Below, in pieces: positions 18,108 to 29,444 of a stretch of DNA of 64,000 nt (its first letter is position 1; the number at the start of each line of letters is the position of its first letter). The position numbers were made by a program, and so were the translations under genes. This DNA comes from Zobellella maritima (lineage in GTDB: Bacteria > Pseudomonadota > Gammaproteobacteria > Enterobacterales > Aeromonadaceae), in NCBI RefSeq assembly GCF_003075035.1, contig NZ_QCZE01000001.1, positions 1,486,602 to 1,550,601 on the forward strand. Direction: 5' to 3'. Below the pieces are notes generated by a model. The model did no database searches. It had not been told where the DNA came from and worked only from the letters and a program-made list of their open reading frames with translations.

Positions 18108-19271
18108 TTAGCCGTTGGCCCTTTGTTCGAGCATGGCCACGGCAGGCAGTGTCTTGCCTTCGACAAACTCCAGGAAGGCGCCGCCACCGGTAGAGATATA
18201 GGAAATGTTATCCTTAATACCAAACAGGTCGATTGCCGCCAGGGTGTCGCCACCGCCGGCAATGGAGAAAGCATCACTCTCGGCAATGGCCTTGGCCACA
18301 ATTTCGGTGCCGCGCCGGAAATTCTCAAATTCGAACACGCCGACCGGGCCATTCCAGATAATGGTCTTGGCGCTTTTCAGGATCTCGGCCAGACGTTCGG
18401 CAGACGCATCGCCCAAGTCCAGGATCTGTTCCTGATCGGTCACCTCGGACACATCCTTGAGCGTGGCCGGGGCGGTATCGGAGAACTCGGAGGCGGTACG
18501 CACATCGGTGGCCAGGGGAATATCACACTTGGCCATCAGTCGCTTGGCCTCGGGGATCAGGTCTGCCTCGTACAGGGATTTGCCCACATTGTGGCCGGCG
18601 GCGGCGACAAAAGTATTGGAGATACCACCACCGACCACCAGCTGATCGGCAATGCCCGACAGAGACTCAAGCACAGTCAGCTTGGTCGATACCTTGGAGC
18701 CGCCAACCACGGCAACCATGGGACGGGCCGGATTATCCAGTGCCTTGGCCAGGGCGTCCAGCTCGGCAGACAACAAGGGACCGGCACAGGCCACGGTAGC
18801 AAATTTGGCAACACCATGGGTCGATGCCTGGGCACGGTGGGCGGTACCAAAAGCATCCATCACGAACACATCACAGAGGGCGGCGTACTGGCGGGACAGG
18901 GTCTCGTCGTCTTTTTTCTCGCCCTTGTTGAAGCGTACGTTTTCCAGCACCACCAGCTCGCCGGCGGCAAGATCGACGCCATTCAGGTAGTCCCTGGCCA
19001 GGCGCACGGGTGCGGACAGTTTGTCCTTGAGGTAGGCCACCACCGGCTGCAGAGAAAACTCCTCGGCATATTCGCCTTCGGTGGGCCGTCCCAGGTGAGA
19101 CGTCACCATCACCTTGGCGCCCTGGGCCAAGGCGGCTTCTATGGTCGGCAGGGAAGCCAGGATACGGGCATCGGAGGTCACCTTGCCGTCTTTTACCGGT
19201 ACATTGAGGTCGGCCCGGATCAGCACGCGTTTGCCGGCCAGATCCAACTCATTCATCTTGATTACAGACAT
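18108..19271 (-). CDS. pgk: Phosphoglycerate kinase
   Basis: This kinase transfers phosphate between 1,3-bisphosphoglycerate and ADP in glycolysis. The start at 19271 ([20 protein letters not shown]) gives 387 residues, the same as E. coli Pgk, and has a good AGAGGA ribosome-binding site; the upstream methionine at 19295 would add eight unlikely residues. N-terminal substrate motif [11 protein letters not shown], the hinge region and the C-terminal nucleotide motif [14 protein letters not shown] are all intact. It lies between epd and fbaA. Confidence 0.97.
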   Translation of the reverse strand: MSVIKMNELDLAGKRVLIRADLNVPVKDGKVTSDARILASLPTIEAALAQGAKVMVTSHLGRPTEGEYAEEFSLQPVVAYLKDKLSAPVRLARDYLNGVDLAAGELVVLENVRFNKGEKKDDETLSRQYAALCDVFVMDAFGTAHRAQASTHGVAKFATVACAGPLLSAELDALAKALDNPARPMVAVVGGSKVSTKLTVLESLSGIADQLVVGGGISNTFVAAAGHNVGKSLYEADLIPEAKRLMAKCDIPLATDVRTASEFSDTAPATLKDVSEVTDQEQILDLGDASAERLAEILKSAKTIIWNGPVGVFEFENFRRGTEIVAKAIAESDAFSIAGGGDTLAAIDLFGIKDNISYISTGGGAFLEFVEGKTLPAVAMLEQRANG

Positions 19272-19313
19272 ATGGTCCTCTTTCTGTAAGTACAAAGTGT
19301 TGTAAAAAAACGA

Positions 19314-20336
19314 TTAACGCTGACTATTTCCCGCCGCCATCCAGGTCAGGCTGGTATCCAGCATGCGATTGGCAAAGCCCCACTCATTATCACACCACAT
19401 CAGCATCTTGATCAGGTTGGCATCGCTGACACGGGTCTGGGTGCCGTCGATAATGGAAGAATGAGGATCATGGTTGAAATCCACCGATACCAACGGCGCT
19501 TCTGTATAGTCAAGAATACCTTTGAGCGCCCCTGCCGCGGCCTGCTTCAACACCCGATTGACCTCTTCTACCGTGGCCTTGTTTTCCACGATCACACTCA
19601 AGTCCATGGCCGTCACATTGATGGTCGGCACACGCACCGATATGGCTTCAAATTTACCGGCAAAATGGGGCAGGATGCGCTCTACTCCCTTGGCCAGCTT
19701 GGTATCCACCGGAATGATGGACTGGCTGGCGGCACGGGTCCGACGCAGATCCGAATGGTAGGCATCGATCACCTGCTGATCATTCATCGCCGAATGAATT
19801 GTAGTAATATTACCACATTTTATATTAAAAACTTTGTGCAATGTCTCAATTACCGGCACCACACAGTTGGTTGTGCAGGAGGCATTTGACACTATGACTT
19901 CATTTCCGGTCAGTTGCTGATGATTAACCCCATAGACAATGGTGGCATCCACATCGGCATCGGCCGGGTGGGAAAACAAGACTTTACGGGCCCCCGCCTG
20001 CAGGTGCAGCTCGGCATCGGCCCGGCTCGACAACACGCCGGTGCAATCCAGCACCAGATCCACCTCCAGCTCGGACCAGGGCAGATTGGCCGCGTTTTGC
20101 TCATGGCATAGACGAATGCTGTCTCCCTCTATGTCAAGACAGCCCGGCTTCAGGTTCACCTCGTGGCGAAAACGGCCATGGCTGGAGTCATACCGGGTCA
20201 GGTGGGCGATGGCATCGGGTTCGGCCAGCTCATTGATGGCCACGATTTTCATCTGCTTATCCAGGCCCCTTTCATAGAGGGCCCGTAAGACACTACGTCC
20301 AATACGGCCATAGCCGTTAATGGCAACTCGGATCAT
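19314..20336 (-). CDS. epd: D-erythrose-4-phosphate dehydrogenase
   Basis: Epd oxidises erythrose-4-phosphate to 4-phosphoerythronate, the entry to pyridoxal phosphate synthesis. It is a GAPDH-fold protein of 340 residues with the NAD motif [15 protein letters not shown] and the catalytic cysteine in [14 protein letters not shown]. The position upstream of pgk and fbaA, as in E. coli, and the [18 protein letters not shown] signature separate it from gapA. It is 42 bases before the pgk start. Confidence 0.95.
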   Translation of the reverse strand: MIRVAINGYGRIGRSVLRALYERGLDKQMKIVAINELAEPDAIAHLTRYDSSHGRFRHEVNLKPGCLDIEGDSIRLCHEQNAANLPWSELEVDLVLDCTGVLSSRADAELHLQAGARKVLFSHPADADVDATIVYGVNHQQLTGNEVIVSNASCTTNCVVPVIETLHKVFNIKCGNITTIHSAMNDQQVIDAYHSDLRRTRAASQSIIPVDTKLAKGVERILPHFAGKFEAISVRVPTINVTAMDLSVIVENKATVEEVNRVLKQAAAGALKGILDYTEAPLVSVDFNHDPHSSIIDGTQTRVSDANLIKMLMWCDNEWGFANRMLDTSLTWMAAGNSQR

Positions 20337-20483
20337 GAAGTTAAGGTTCCTGCTCGCTATGCAAATTGGGCTGATAATGGCGCATCAGATATGCCGTCAT
20401 CTGCCGCCGCTATGGACCAAGTCTAACGGGGATTGAGGGTCAGGGGAATGGTTTCACCCCGATGGCCCCGAGCCTGGATTACA

Positions 20484-20514
20484 TAAAAAAAACCGGCTAC
20501 TAAGAGCCGGCTTT
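20484..20514 (-). terminator. Rho-independent terminator of tktA
   Basis: On the minus strand the arms AAAGCCGGCT and AGCCGGTTTT pair around CTTAGT with one G-U wobble, followed by a run of T. It lies about 95 bases after the tktA stop. Confidence 0.85.
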
Positions 20515-20609
20515 CTGACTGAGCGGCACGCTATCGGGTCCGAACGCCAGCTGCTGCAAGAGCGGCCTCCGCCCGACCCGATATCCGGGCACTCAGTGAC
20601 TTGCCAGGA

Positions 20610-22613
20610 TTACCCCAGCAGTGCCTTGGCTTTTTCGACCACATTATCGACGCTGAAGCCGAACAGCTTGAACAGATCACCGGCGGGTGCCGACTCACCG
20701 AAGCTGCGCATACCGATGATGTCACCGCCAAAGCCCACATACTTGTACCAGTAGTCGGCGATACCCGCTTCTACCGCCAAACGCTTGGTGACCGCCGCAG
20801 GCAGCACGCTTTCTTTATATTCGCTGCTCTGGGCGTCGAACACATCGGTACAGGGCAGCGACACCACCCGTACCTGCCTGCCGTCGGCATTCAGTTGCTC
20901 ACAGGCGGCCATGGCCAGTTCGACTTCGGAGCCGGTAGCAATAATGATCAGCTCAGGGGTACCGGCACAGTCTTTCAGTACATAGCCGCCCTTGGCTACA
21001 TCGGACAACTGATCGGCGCTGCGCTCCATCTGGCCCAGATTCTGCCGGGAGAAGATCAGGCTGGTAGGACCATCCTGGCGTTCGATGGCGGCTTTCCAGG
21101 CAACGGCGGCTTCCACCTGATCACAGGGGCGCCAGGTGCTCATGTTGGGCGTCAGCCGCAAGGAGGCAATCTGCTCTACCGGCTGATGCGTGGGGCCGTC
21201 TTCACCCAGGCCTATGCTGTCATGGGTGTAGACGAAGATGGAACGCTGCTTCATCAGGGCCGCCATGCGCACCGCGTTACGGGCATATTCAACGAACATC
21301 AGGAAAGTGCCGCCATAGGGAATGAAGCCGTCATGCAGGGCAATACCGTTCATGATGGCGCTCATGCCGAACTCGCGCACCCCGTAGTGCAGGTAGTTGC
21401 CGGAGGCATCTTCTGCACTGATCGGCTTGGACGCCTTGTGCATGGTCAGGTTGCTGGGTGCCAGGTCGGCGCTGCCGCCCAGCAGCTCGGGCAGGATAGC
21501 GCCATAGGCATCCAGAGCATTCTGGGAAGCCTTGCGGGTGGCTATCTTGGCCGGGTTGGCTTGCAGGGTATTGATAAAGTCGGTGCTTTGCTCGGCCCAG
21601 TTGGCCGGCAGCTCACCATTGATACGACGCTTGAATTCGGCCGCCAGCTCGGGGTGAGACGAGGCATAGGCCGCCAGTTTGTCGTTCCAGGCCTGCTCGG
21701 CAGCCTGGCCCTTGGTCTTGGCATCCCATTCGCCATAGATATCGGCGGGGACCTCAAACGGCGCATGGCTCCAGCCCAGCTGCTCGCGGGTGGCGGCAAT
21801 TTCCGCGTCACCCAGGGGCGCGCCGTGACAGTCGTGGCTGCCGGCCTTGTTGGGAGAACCGAAGCCAATAACGGTCCGGCAGCAGATCAGGGTCGGCTTG
21901 CCGGTTTCCGCCTTGGCGGCCTCGATGGCGGCATTGATGGCGGCGCTGTCATGGCCGTCGACCGCGGGGATCACGTGCCAACCGTAGGCTTCGAAGCGCT
22001 TGGGCGTGTCGTCGCTGAACCAGCCTTCGACATGGCCGTCGATGGAGATACCGTTGTCATCCCAGAAGGCAATCAGCTTGCCCAATCCCAAGGTACCCGC
22101 CAGGGAGCAGGCTTCATGGGAAATACCTTCCATCAGGCAGCCGTCACCCAGGAAGGTATAGGTGTAATGATCCACGACATCATGACCGGGACGGTTGTAC
22201 TGGGCCGCCAGGGATTTTTCGGCGATAGCCATGCCCACCGCATTGGTGATGCCCTGACCCAACGGGCCTGTGGTGGTTTCCACGCCCGGCGCATAGCCGT
22301 ATTCCGGATGGCCCGGGGTCTTGGAATGCAGCTGGCGGAATTGCTTGAGATCCTCGATGGACAGCTCGTAGCCGGTCAGGTGCAGCAAAGAGTACAACAG
22401 CATGGAACCATGGCCGTTGGATAACACAAAGCGATCCCGGTCGGCCCAGTTGGGGTTGGCTGGGTTATGATTCAGATGATCACGCCACAATACCTCGGCA
22501 ATATCCGCCATGCCCATGGGGGCTCCGGGGTGGCCAGAATTGGCTTTTTGTACTGCATCCATACTCAATGCGCGAATGGCATTGGCAAGCTCTTTACGAG
22601 AAGGCATCGACAT
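20610..22613 (-). CDS. tktA: Transketolase
   Basis: This thiamine-diphosphate enzyme moves two-carbon units between sugar phosphates in the pentose phosphate pathway. It has 667 residues with the N-terminal [21 protein letters not shown], the ThDP/metal motif [13 protein letters not shown] and the donor-binding [12 protein letters not shown] region. AGGAGAT stands seven bases before the ATG. It is upstream of epd on the same strand, with its own terminator between them. Confidence 0.97.
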   Translation of the reverse strand: MSMPSRKELANAIRALSMDAVQKANSGHPGAPMGMADIAEVLWRDHLNHNPANPNWADRDRFVLSNGHGSMLLYSLLHLTGYELSIEDLKQFRQLHSKTPGHPEYGYAPGVETTTGPLGQGITNAVGMAIAEKSLAAQYNRPGHDVVDHYTYTFLGDGCLMEGISHEACSLAGTLGLGKLIAFWDDNGISIDGHVEGWFSDDTPKRFEAYGWHVIPAVDGHDSAAINAAIEAAKAETGKPTLICCRTVIGFGSPNKAGSHDCHGAPLGDAEIAATREQLGWSHAPFEVPADIYGEWDAKTKGQAAEQAWNDKLAAYASSHPELAAEFKRRINGELPANWAEQSTDFINTLQANPAKIATRKASQNALDAYGAILPELLGGSADLAPSNLTMHKASKPISAEDASGNYLHYGVREFGMSAIMNGIALHDGFIPYGGTFLMFVEYARNAVRMAALMKQRSIFVYTHDSIGLGEDGPTHQPVEQIASLRLTPNMSTWRPCDQVEAAVAWKAAIERQDGPTSLIFSRQNLGQMERSADQLSDVAKGGYVLKDCAGTPELIIIATGSEVELAMAACEQLNADGRQVRVVSLPCTDVFDAQSSEYKESVLPAAVTKRLAVEAGIADYWYKYVGFGGDIIGMRSFGESAPAGDLFKLFGFSVDNVVEKAKALLG

Positions 22614-22762
22614 CTCCTGGGAATCTCAATCTTCAATGGGGTTAAATGACGGCGTATTGTCCCAAAGACTGGGGGGTGAGCGCAAATCTATTCGCCTGTC
22701 ATTCTATTTCGCCAAATTTCTGCTACTTTTTGCTGGCAATCGGGCAGGTGGGTAACTAAAAT

Positions 22763-22778
22763 AGCCGTCCAGATGTTA
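22763..22778. promoter_or_regulatory. Candidate tandem MetJ boxes upstream of metK
   Basis: AGCCGTCC followed directly by AGATGTTA gives two adjacent 8-mers resembling the MetJ half-operator AGACGTCT (about six and five matches). The position 57 bases before metK suits repression by MetJ with SAM, known for metK in gammaproteobacteria. The second half overlaps a GATGTTAATACCGC string that also occurs at the MITE end near 59171, so chance resemblance is possible. Confidence 0.35.
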
Positions 22779-22834
22779 ATACCGCCACACGCAATTGGTG
22801 CCTGTGGCCCGTAATGTAGGAAACCGAAGCACCC

Positions 22835-23986
22835 ATGGCCAGACTGTTTACCTCCGAGTCCGTATCCGAAGGTCATCCGGACAAGATTGCAGACCAGATC
22901 TCCGACGCCGTTCTTGACGCCATCCTGGCCCAGGATCCCAAGGCCCGTGTCGCCTGTGAAACCTATGTCAAAACCGGCATGGTGATCGTCGGTGGTGAAA
23001 TTTCCACCAGCGCCTGGGTTGATATCGAGGACCTGGCTCGTAAAACCGTACGGGACATCGGTTACACCAGCTCCGACATGGGCTTTGACGGTGACAGCTG
23101 TGCGGTATTGAACGCGATCGGCAAGCAGTCTCCCGATATCGCCATGGGTGTGGATCGTAAAGACCCGAAAGAACAAGGTGCCGGCGACCAGGGCCTGATG
23201 TTCGGTTATGCTTCAAACGAAACCGACGTGCTGATGCCCGCCCCCATCACCTATGCTCACCGCCTGGTCAAGCGTCAGGCCTATATCCGCAAGAGCCACG
23301 AACTGGACTGGCTGCGTCCCGATGCCAAATCCCAGGTGACCTTCGTCTACGACGACGGCAAGCCGGTGGCCATCGATGCGGTCGTGCTGTCTACCCAGCA
23401 TGGTCCGGACATCGATCAGGAAACCCTGCGCGAAGCGGTAATGGAACATATCATCAAGCCGGTGCTGCCCGCCGAGTTTCTGACCAAGAACACCAAGTAC
23501 TTTATCAACCCGACCGGCAACTTCGTGATCGGTGGCCCCATGGGCGACTGTGGCCTGACCGGCCGTAAGATCATCGTCGACACATACGGCGGCATGGCCC
23601 GCCACGGTGGCGGTGCCTTCTCGGGCAAGGATCCGTCCAAGGTTGACCGCTCCGCCGCCTACGCCGCCCGCTACGTGGCCAAGAACATCGTCGCCGCCGG
23701 CCTGGCCGACCGCTGTGAAATCCAGGTGTCCTACGCCATCGGCGTGGCCGAACCGACCTCCATCAGCGTGGAAACCTTCGGCACCGGCAAGGTAGCGGAA
23801 GAACTGATCGACGCCCTGGTGCGCGAACACTTCGACCTGCGCCCCTATGGCCTGATCGAGATGCTGGACCTGAACCGTCCCATCTACCAGTCCACCGCCG
23901 CCTACGGCCACTTCGGTCGGGAGGAATTCCCCTGGGAAGCGACCGACAAGGCCGAGCTGCTGCGCGACGCCGCCGGCCTGAAATAA
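22835..23986 (+). CDS. metK: S-adenosylmethionine synthetase
   Basis: MetK makes SAM from methionine and ATP. It has 383 residues with the family motifs [28 protein letters not shown] and [19 protein letters not shown]. It is divergent from tktA, as in E. coli and Aeromonas. The start [17 protein letters not shown] matches the family. A strong terminator follows the stop. Confidence 0.98.
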   Translation: MARLFTSESVSEGHPDKIADQISDAVLDAILAQDPKARVACETYVKTGMVIVGGEISTSAWVDIEDLARKTVRDIGYTSSDMGFDGDSCAVLNAIGKQSPDIAMGVDRKDPKEQGAGDQGLMFGYASNETDVLMPAPITYAHRLVKRQAYIRKSHELDWLRPDAKSQVTFVYDDGKPVAIDAVVLSTQHGPDIDQETLREAVMEHIIKPVLPAEFLTKNTKYFINPTGNFVIGGPMGDCGLTGRKIIVDTYGGMARHGGGAFSGKDPSKVDRSAAYAARYVAKNIVAAGLADRCEIQVSYAIGVAEPTSISVETFGTGKVAEELIDALVREHFDLRPYGLIEMLDLNRPIYQSTAAYGHFGREEFPWEATDKAELLRDAAGLK

Positions 23987-23993
23987 CCGCATT

Positions 23994-24021
23994 AAAGGGG
24001 AAGCATGAGCTTCCCCTTTTT
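23994..24021 (+). terminator. Rho-independent terminator of metK
   Basis: AAAGGGGAAGC, loop ATGA, GCTTCCCCTTT and further T residues form an 11-bp stem directly after metK. The next gene (sprT) starts only about 13 bases later, so sprT must rely on read-through. Confidence 0.9.
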
Positions 24022-24033
24022 ACATCCGCCAGC

Positions 24034-24522
24034 GTGGCACTTTCCCCGTCCCTGATTAACCGGGTCAACGCCCGGGTCACCGACTGCCTGATGCTGGCCG
24101 GGCAGCAACTCGGCCGTGAGTTTCCCCCTCCCCGTGTCTGCTTCAACCAGGGCGGTCGCATCGCCGGCTCAGCCTGGCTGGAACGCTGGGAGCTGAGATT
24201 CAACCCTGTGCTGCTGGCCGACAATATCGAGGCCTTTATCACCGAAATCATCCCCCACGAGGTGGCCCATCTGGTGGTGTTCGCCCAATTCGGCAAAACC
24301 AGGCCCCATGGCCGGGAATGGCAGACGGTGATGCGTTCGGTATTCGGCCTCGAACCCCATACCCGGCACCGGCTGGACACCCGCAAGGTAGCGCCGACCT
24401 TCAGTTACGATTGCGGCTGCCGGCTGCACAAACTCAGCCTGAGGCGGCACAATAAAATTCAGCGGGGCCAGACCCGGTATTTATGCATGCACTGTGGCAA
24501 ACTGCTTACCCTGGCCAAGTAG
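24034..24522 (+). CDS. sprT: SprT-family zinc metalloprotease-like protein
   Basis: SprT-like proteins carry a metalloprotease fold; the bacterial role is poorly defined. The 162-residue protein has the HExxH motif in IIPHEVAHLVVFAQFG and a C-terminal zinc ribbon with CGC and CMHC pairs. The start is GTG with no clear Shine-Dalgarno sequence and lies just past the metK terminator, so expression is probably low. The position between metK and endA is the same as in E. coli. Confidence 0.9.
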   Translation: MALSPSLINRVNARVTDCLMLAGQQLGREFPPPRVCFNQGGRIAGSAWLERWELRFNPVLLADNIEAFITEIIPHEVAHLVVFAQFGKTRPHGREWQTVMRSVFGLEPHTRHRLDTRKVAPTFSYDCGCRLHKLSLRRHNKIQRGQTRYLCMHCGKLLTLAK

Positions 24523-24596
24523 GTTTTTTCCGCTGAAAATGTAATGCCAATCCGGTGTTACCGACTCTGTTTTATCCATTTATCAAGGAGAACAAG

Positions 24597-25070
24597 ATGA
24601 TCAAGATAGGCTCCCCCCTGCCCGCCCACGAATTCACCATCCTGACCGACGAGGGTAAAACCACCGCCACCAGCGATCAGCTGTTCCAGGGCAAGAAGGT
24701 GGTACTGTTCGCTGTGCCCGGTGCCTTTACCCCCACCTGCTCCAACAGCCACCTGCCCGGCTTTGTGGGAGAGGCCGATCGGTTCAAGGCCAAGGGCGTC
24801 GATGCCATCTGCTGCCTGTCGGTCAATGATGCCTTCGTGATGCGGGCCTGGCAGCAAGATCAGCAGGCCGACGCCATCACCATGCTCGCCGATGGCGCAG
24901 GCACCTTTACCCGGGCTCTGGGCCTGGCCAAGGACACCGGCGAGTTCGGCGGGTTACGAGCCCAGCGCTTCGCACTGGTTGCAGAAAACGGTGTGGTCAC
25001 GGCACTGAATGTGGAAGCGCCGGGAAAATTCGAGGTCTCTTCCGCCGAGACCATGCTGGCCCTGTTGTAA
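24597..25070 (+). CDS. Peroxiredoxin of the Prx5 type
   Basis: This 157-residue thiol peroxidase reduces peroxides and alkyl hydroperoxides. The start MIKIGSPLPAHEF at 24597 has AAGGAGAAC just upstream and is preferred to the in-frame ATG at 24555. The peroxidatic cysteine lies in VPGAFTPTCSNSHLPGF; the rest matches the Prx5/AhpE-like atypical group, often glutathione or glutaredoxin dependent. gshB lies two kilobases downstream, which fits only loosely. Confidence 0.92.
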   Translation: MIKIGSPLPAHEFTILTDEGKTTATSDQLFQGKKVVLFAVPGAFTPTCSNSHLPGFVGEADRFKAKGVDAICCLSVNDAFVMRAWQQDQQADAITMLADGAGTFTRALGLAKDTGEFGGLRAQRFALVAENGVVTALNVEAPGKFEVSSAETMLALL

Positions 25071-25191
25071 GCAGAAGCGGGGGGCGGCTCGACTGCCCCC
25101 AATACCCAATCCCAAGTATCTCCCCCTTGCCTCTGCGGCCATGGGTGGTAAGCTTTCGTCGCCTATAAATCATTAAAAAGAACAACGAGTC

Positions 25192-25896
25192 GTGCGCTAC
25201 CTCATCATTTTACTGGGCCTGTTTTCATGGGTTGCCCAGGCCGAGCCCCTGTCTTTTCGGCAGGCCAAGAAAGTCGCCCCACAAATCTATCAGGGTAACC
25301 CCGTTACCTTTTACTGTGGCTGTGATATCAAGCAAAATGGCAAGCAGCTGGTACCCGACCTGGCCAGCTGTGGTTATCAGGTACGCAAGCAGCAGCGCCG
25401 GGCCAGTCGCATCGAGTGGGAGCACATAGTGCCCGCCTGGGAACTGGGCCATCAACGCCAATGCTGGCAGCAGGGCGGGCGCAAGAACTGCACCCGCACC
25501 GATGCCCAGTTCAAATCGATGGAAGGTGATTTGCACAACCTGGTTCCCACCATCGGTGAGGTAAACGGAGACCGTTCCAACTACCGTTTTTCCGAGTGGA
25601 ACGGCACGCCTACCCAGTATGGCCGCTGCCAGATGCTGGTCGACTTCAAGGGCCGCAAGGTACAACCACCGGCCGCCAGCCGGGGAACCATAGCCCGTAC
25701 CTATCTATACATGCAGCAGCAATACAAACTGAAGATAGCCAGTCAGCAGCTGCGACTGTTTGAAGCCTGGAACCGCATGCATCCACCTACCGACTGGGAA
25801 TGCGAGCGGGATCACCGTATCAATGAACTGCAGGGCAACTTCAATCCCTTCGTCAAGGAGCAATGCGAACATTATGCGTATACCTCGCATCCATGA
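25192..25896 (+). CDS. endA: Endonuclease I, periplasmic
   Basis: EndA is a periplasmic non-specific DNase with a His-Me (beta-beta-alpha metal) fold. The 234 residues begin at a GTG codon ([17 protein letters not shown], a signal peptide). The active-site histidine is in [15 protein letters not shown] and the metal-binding asparagine in [19 protein letters not shown]. Its 3' end overlaps the rsmE start by 23 bases. The GTG start is marked by the signal peptide, since no in-frame ATG lies nearby. Confidence 0.95.
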   Translation: MRYLIILLGLFSWVAQAEPLSFRQAKKVAPQIYQGNPVTFYCGCDIKQNGKQLVPDLASCGYQVRKQQRRASRIEWEHIVPAWELGHQRQCWQQGGRKNCTRTDAQFKSMEGDLHNLVPTIGEVNGDRSNYRFSEWNGTPTQYGRCQMLVDFKGRKVQPPAASRGTIARTYLYMQQQYKLKIASQQLRLFEAWNRMHPPTDWECERDHRINELQGNFNPFVKEQCEHYAYTSHP

Positions 25897-26605
25897 GCCT
25901 CAACCCTTAACTCCGGGCCGCACCCTGTTGCTGTCGGAAGATGGCGCCAACCACGTGGGCCGGGTGCTGCGCATGCAGCCCGGCCAGACGCTGATGTTGT
26001 TTGATGGCCGGGGTGGTCAGTATCCGGCCACCATTACCGCCGTGGATAAAAAATCGGTGACGGTTGAAATAGCGGACTTTCAAGACAAAGAAACAGAATC
26101 CCCCCTGCACTTTCACCTTGGCCAGGTCATCAGCCGGGGCGACAAGATGGAGTTCACCATCCAGAAATCCGTCGAGCTGGGAGTGAATGTGATCACACCG
26201 CTGTTTTCCAGCCGCTGCGGCGTCAAGCTCAGCGGTGAACGCCTTGAGAAAAAGCTGCACCAATGGCAGAAAATCGCCATCGCCGCCTGCGAGCAATGTG
26301 GTCGCAACCGGATTCCCGAAATCCGTCCGGCCAGTCCTCTGGAGCAGTGGCTGACCGAACAGACCCGCGAACTGAAATTAAATCTGCACCCCAGAGCCCA
26401 ATTCAGTGTCAACACCTTGCCGCCACCAGGCGAGGGCGTTAGGCTGCTGGTAGGGCCCGAGGGAGGCCTGTCCGACCAGGAAATCGCCCTCGCCCGCGAG
26501 CAGGGATTTATCGACATGCTGCTGGGCCCCCGGGTACTCAGAACAGAAACCGCGGCCATGACCGCCATCACCGCCTTGCAATGCCGTTTCGGAGATCTCG
26601 CATGA
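25874..26605 (+). CDS. rsmE: 16S rRNA (uracil-1498-N3)-methyltransferase
   Basis: RsmE methylates U1498 of 16S rRNA using SAM. The start [15 protein letters not shown] at 25874 gives 243 residues, the E. coli length; the longer frame upstream would run inside endA. The SPOUT knot motifs are clear: [14 protein letters not shown] and [12 protein letters not shown]. It overlaps gshB by four bases (ATGA), continuing a tight operon. Confidence 0.95.
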   Translation: MRIPRIHEPQPLTPGRTLLLSEDGANHVGRVLRMQPGQTLMLFDGRGGQYPATITAVDKKSVTVEIADFQDKETESPLHFHLGQVISRGDKMEFTIQKSVELGVNVITPLFSSRCGVKLSGERLEKKLHQWQKIAIAACEQCGRNRIPEIRPASPLEQWLTEQTRELKLNLHPRAQFSVNTLPPPGEGVRLLVGPEGGLSDQEIALAREQGFIDMLLGPRVLRTETAAMTAITALQCRFGDLA

Positions 26606-27549
26606 CCATTAAATTGGGAATCGTGATGGACCCTATCCAGTCCATCAATATCAAGAAAGACACCAGCTTCGCCATGCTACTGGAAGCCCAGCGCCGGGGC
26701 TATGAGCTCTGGTATATGGAAATGAGCGACCTCAGCATGCTGCAGGGTGAGGCCCTCGGCCGTATGGCCCGGCTGACGGTAAAAGAAGACGCCGACCAGT
26801 GGTTTACCCTGGCGCCCGCCGTTTCCTGCCCGCTCGCCGAGCTGGACGTGATCCTGATGCGCAAGGATCCGCCCTTCGATACCGAATATATCTATGCCAC
26901 CTATTTGCTCGAACAGGCCGAGGAGAAGGGCACCCTGATCGTCAACAAGCCTCAGAGCCTGCGCGACGCCAATGAAAAGCTCTATACCGCCTGGTTCCCG
27001 GAATTCACCCCCACCACCCTGGTGACGCGCTCGGCCGAGGATATCCGCGGTTTCCACCGCGAGCACAAGGACATTATTCTCAAACCGCTGGACGGCATGG
27101 GCGGGGCTTCCATCTTCCGGATCAAGCAAGACGATCCGAACGTCGGCGTTATCATCGAAACCCTCACCGAACACGGCAGCCGTTACTGCATGGCCCAGGT
27201 CTTTATGCCGGCCATTACCGACGGAGACAAGCGGGTGCTGGTGGTGGACGGCGAGCCTGTACCCTATTGCCTGGCACGCATCCCCCAAGGCGGTGAAACC
27301 CGAGGGAACCTGGCTGCCGGCGGCCGAGGAGAGGCGCGCCCCCTGAGCGACAGCGATCGCCGCATTGCCGAGACATTGGGACCTATACTCAAGGCAAAAG
27401 GGCTGATTTTTGTCGGGCTCGATATCATAGGTGATAAACTGACCGAGGTGAATGTCACCAGTCCCACCTGTGTACGTGAGATAGAAGCCGCCTTCCCGGT
27501 CAATATCACCGGCATGCTGATGGACGCCATTGAAAAGCGCCTGGCCTGA
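26602..27549 (+). CDS. gshB: Glutathione synthetase
   Basis: GshB joins gamma-glutamylcysteine and glycine with ATP. The start [20 protein letters not shown] at 26602 gives 315 residues, as in E. coli. ATP-grasp features are [15 protein letters not shown] and [16 protein letters not shown]. It is coupled to rsmE by an ATGA overlap and followed by yqgE 46 bases later. Confidence 0.97.
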   Translation: MTIKLGIVMDPIQSINIKKDTSFAMLLEAQRRGYELWYMEMSDLSMLQGEALGRMARLTVKEDADQWFTLAPAVSCPLAELDVILMRKDPPFDTEYIYATYLLEQAEEKGTLIVNKPQSLRDANEKLYTAWFPEFTPTTLVTRSAEDIRGFHREHKDIILKPLDGMGGASIFRIKQDDPNVGVIIETLTEHGSRYCMAQVFMPAITDGDKRVLVVDGEPVPYCLARIPQGGETRGNLAAGGRGEARPLSDSDRRIAETLGPILKAKGLIFVGLDIIGDKLTEVNVTSPTCVREIEAAFPVNITGMLMDAIEKRLA

Positions 27550-27595
27550 CAGACCAGCGTCCCGATATAAACTGAAACCAAGACCCCGAGACACT

Positions 27596-28153
27596 ATGGA
27601 ATCACTCCAACATCATTTTCTAATCGCCATGCCCACACTGAAGGATCCGTTTTTCGCCGGTTCCGTCACCTATATTTGTGAACATAACGAAGAAGGCGCC
27701 ATGGGTCTGGTGATCAATATCCCCATCGATATGAAGGTGCTGGAGCTGCTTGATCAGCTGGAGCTGGAGCCGGAGGACAACCCTGCGCTAAAGGAAAAAC
27801 CCGTGCTGCAGGGCGGTCCGGTGGCCGCCGACCGGGGCTTTGTACTGCACAGTCCGCTGGATGGCTTCAGCTCCAGCCAGCAGCTGGCCGAGGACTTGAT
27901 GATCACCACCTCCCGGGACGTGCTGGAAGTACTGGGCACCGAGCAACAGCCGGAGAAATATCTGGTGGCGCTGGGCTACGCCGGCTGGACCCCGGGACAG
28001 CTGGAGCAGGAGCTGGTGGAAAACAGCTGGTTAACCATTCCTGCGGATACCGATCTTATTTTCAATACCCCCCTGTCACAGCGCTGGCATGAAGCCATCG
28101 GCCGGCTGGGCATCGACTCCCGTCAGTTGTCCTCCCAGGTGGGACACGCATGA
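27596..28153 (+). CDS. yqgE: YqgE/AlgH family protein (DUF179)
   Basis: This 185-residue protein of the UPF0301/AlgH family has no settled function. The start [20 protein letters not shown] at 27596 matches the family N-terminus; the ORF upstream would overlap gshB. The conserved [10 protein letters not shown] and [14 protein letters not shown] motifs are present. It overlaps ruvX by four bases, the order seen throughout gammaproteobacteria. Confidence 0.94.
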   Translation: MESLQHHFLIAMPTLKDPFFAGSVTYICEHNEEGAMGLVINIPIDMKVLELLDQLELEPEDNPALKEKPVLQGGPVAADRGFVLHSPLDGFSSSQQLAEDLMITTSRDVLEVLGTEQQPEKYLVALGYAGWTPGQLEQELVENSWLTIPADTDLIFNTPLSQRWHEAIGRLGIDSRQLSSQVGHA

Positions 28154-28572
28154 GTGGCGACCGCACCCTGCTCGGATTCGATTATGGCCTGAAAAGCATC
28201 GGTGTCGCCATCGGCCAGGAGGTCACCGCCTCGGCTCGTCCGCTGCTGGCGCTGAAAGCCAATGACGGCGTTCCCGACTGGCAGCAGATTGAAAAACTGC
28301 TCAAGGAATGGCAACCGGAACTGTTGATCGTCGGCCTGCCGCTCAATATGGACGGCACCGAACAGGAGATCAGCCGTCGTGCCCGCAAGTTCGCCAACCG
28401 ATTGCACGGTCGCTTTGGCGTTCGGGTCGAGCTGCAGGACGAGCGGCTGACCACCACGGACGCCCGCGCCCGCCTGTTTGAAGCCGGCGGATACAAGGCA
28501 CTGGGCAAGGATGCGGTGGATGCGGTCTCAGCCCAGTTGATCATCGAATCGTGGATGGAAAGCCGCTATTAA
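28150..28572 (+). CDS. ruvX: Putative Holliday junction resolvase / pre-16S rRNA nuclease YqgF
   Basis: YqgF/RuvX is an RNase-H fold nuclease that matures the 5' end of 16S rRNA and may act on junctions. The 140-residue sequence has [17 protein letters not shown] (first acidic residue), [14 protein letters not shown] and [15 protein letters not shown], and the final acidic [16 protein letters not shown]. It is the last gene of the rsmE-gshB-yqgE-ruvX run. Confidence 0.96.
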   Translation: MSGDRTLLGFDYGLKSIGVAIGQEVTASARPLLALKANDGVPDWQQIEKLLKEWQPELLIVGLPLNMDGTEQEISRRARKFANRLHGRFGVRVELQDERLTTTDARARLFEAGGYKALGKDAVDAVSAQLIIESWMESRY

Positions 28573-28890
28573 CCCCACCTTTTATATATCGAATAGGGGG
28601 TTGCCGGCTGGTACCTTTTCGCGGCCCCCGCCCTGTCCGCATCATGCAGGACGCATCAGCCACTGCCGATACCGGTTACTGTGTAACCTGGTTTTTATTT
28701 CTGCTGAACCATTTTTCTGTTATCCCGATCCAATGGGTATTAGTATTGAACTTTGAACAAAATAGCGCCAAACTAGTCCTGTTCAATGTAGACGGGAAAA
28801 GGAAAGCACTATCCTCTGCCCGATAACCGGGTTGGTGTGGTCAACAAACCGGTTCATCAGCATTTTCAATAGTAGGTCTCAGGAGCTCCG
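28573..28890. other. Intergenic stretch between ruvX and the DUF695 gene
   Basis: No gene is supported here. It contains a direct repeat of TTGAAC (28746-28751 and 28753-28758) with an inverse copy GTTCAA at 28781-28786. This could be a regulatory site for the DUF695 gene, whose AGGAG Shine-Dalgarno lies just before its ATG. No strong terminator for ruvX is visible. Confidence 0.4.
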
Positions 28891-29358
28891 ATGACACATT
28901 CTGCAGATGTGAAGGGATACCGGGTAGTGATTCCGGAGGAAACGCATACCTTGGTTGAATTCAACCAAAATGACTTGCCGGGCGTTGCGACCATTAATTC
29001 CGCCCTGGTCAGCTTCGAGCCCAAAGAGGCTTTCGCATGGCATCTGTCCATCATGATCGAGGCCAAAGAGCTTGGCGATTATAGAATGCCCACACCTCTT
29101 GAACAAAAGCTGCTTTATGATTTCGAGGATACGATAGAGCCCACGATCAAAGCCAATGGCAACGCCCTGTTCCTGGCCCGCGTGACTCACGACGGTCGGC
29201 GTGAATTGGTCTATCGCATATACGATCCTAAGCCGCTGAACAGTTATTTACAGAACTTGACACAATCCAAAGCCAAGCTGCGGCCATTTGAATTCCAGAT
29301 GGAACCCGATGAGCACTGGGAAAAAGCCTCATGGTTTATCCAGTCCGTCAGCCGTTAG
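28891..29358 (+). CDS. DUF695 domain-containing protein
   Basis: The 155-residue soluble protein resembles the DUF695 family (WPMG-type small domain found in regulators or ribonuclease-associated proteins). It has no signal or membrane helix. Visible blocks are LVEFNQNDLPGVATINSAL, the acidic PTPLEQKLLYDFEDTIE and YRIYDPKPLNSYLQNL. AGGAG precedes the start. It is a single gene that converges on the cold-shock gene across a shared terminator. No function can be given from the sequence. Confidence 0.75.
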   Translation: MTHSADVKGYRVVIPEETHTLVEFNQNDLPGVATINSALVSFEPKEAFAWHLSIMIEAKELGDYRMPTPLEQKLLYDFEDTIEPTIKANGNALFLARVTHDGRRELVYRIYDPKPLNSYLQNLTQSKAKLRPFEFQMEPDEHWEKASWFIQSVSR

Positions 29359-29394
29359 CACCGCTGTCGGATATGGCGATTCCTCACCTGAAAT

Positions 29395-29422
29395 AAAAAA
29401 GCCCCGCATCGCGGGGCTTTTT
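29395..29422. terminator. Bidirectional terminator between DUF695 gene and csp
   Basis: AAAAAA GCCCCGC atc GCGGGGC TTTTT is a symmetrical hairpin with A and T runs on both sides, so it can end both convergent transcripts. Confidence 0.93.
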
Positions 29423-29444
29423 CAGAATACCGGGTGAACCGGAT

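Noticed and set aside
20601-22424. Long open frame (607 codons) opposite tktA
   Set aside because: It lies entirely antisense to a well-conserved transketolase and is a shadow of high-GC codon use; the translated sequence has no recognisable domain.
22614-22834. Possible SAM riboswitch before metK
   Set aside because: No SAM-I or SAM-II type fold could be drawn; only a weak pair of MetJ-like boxes is visible.
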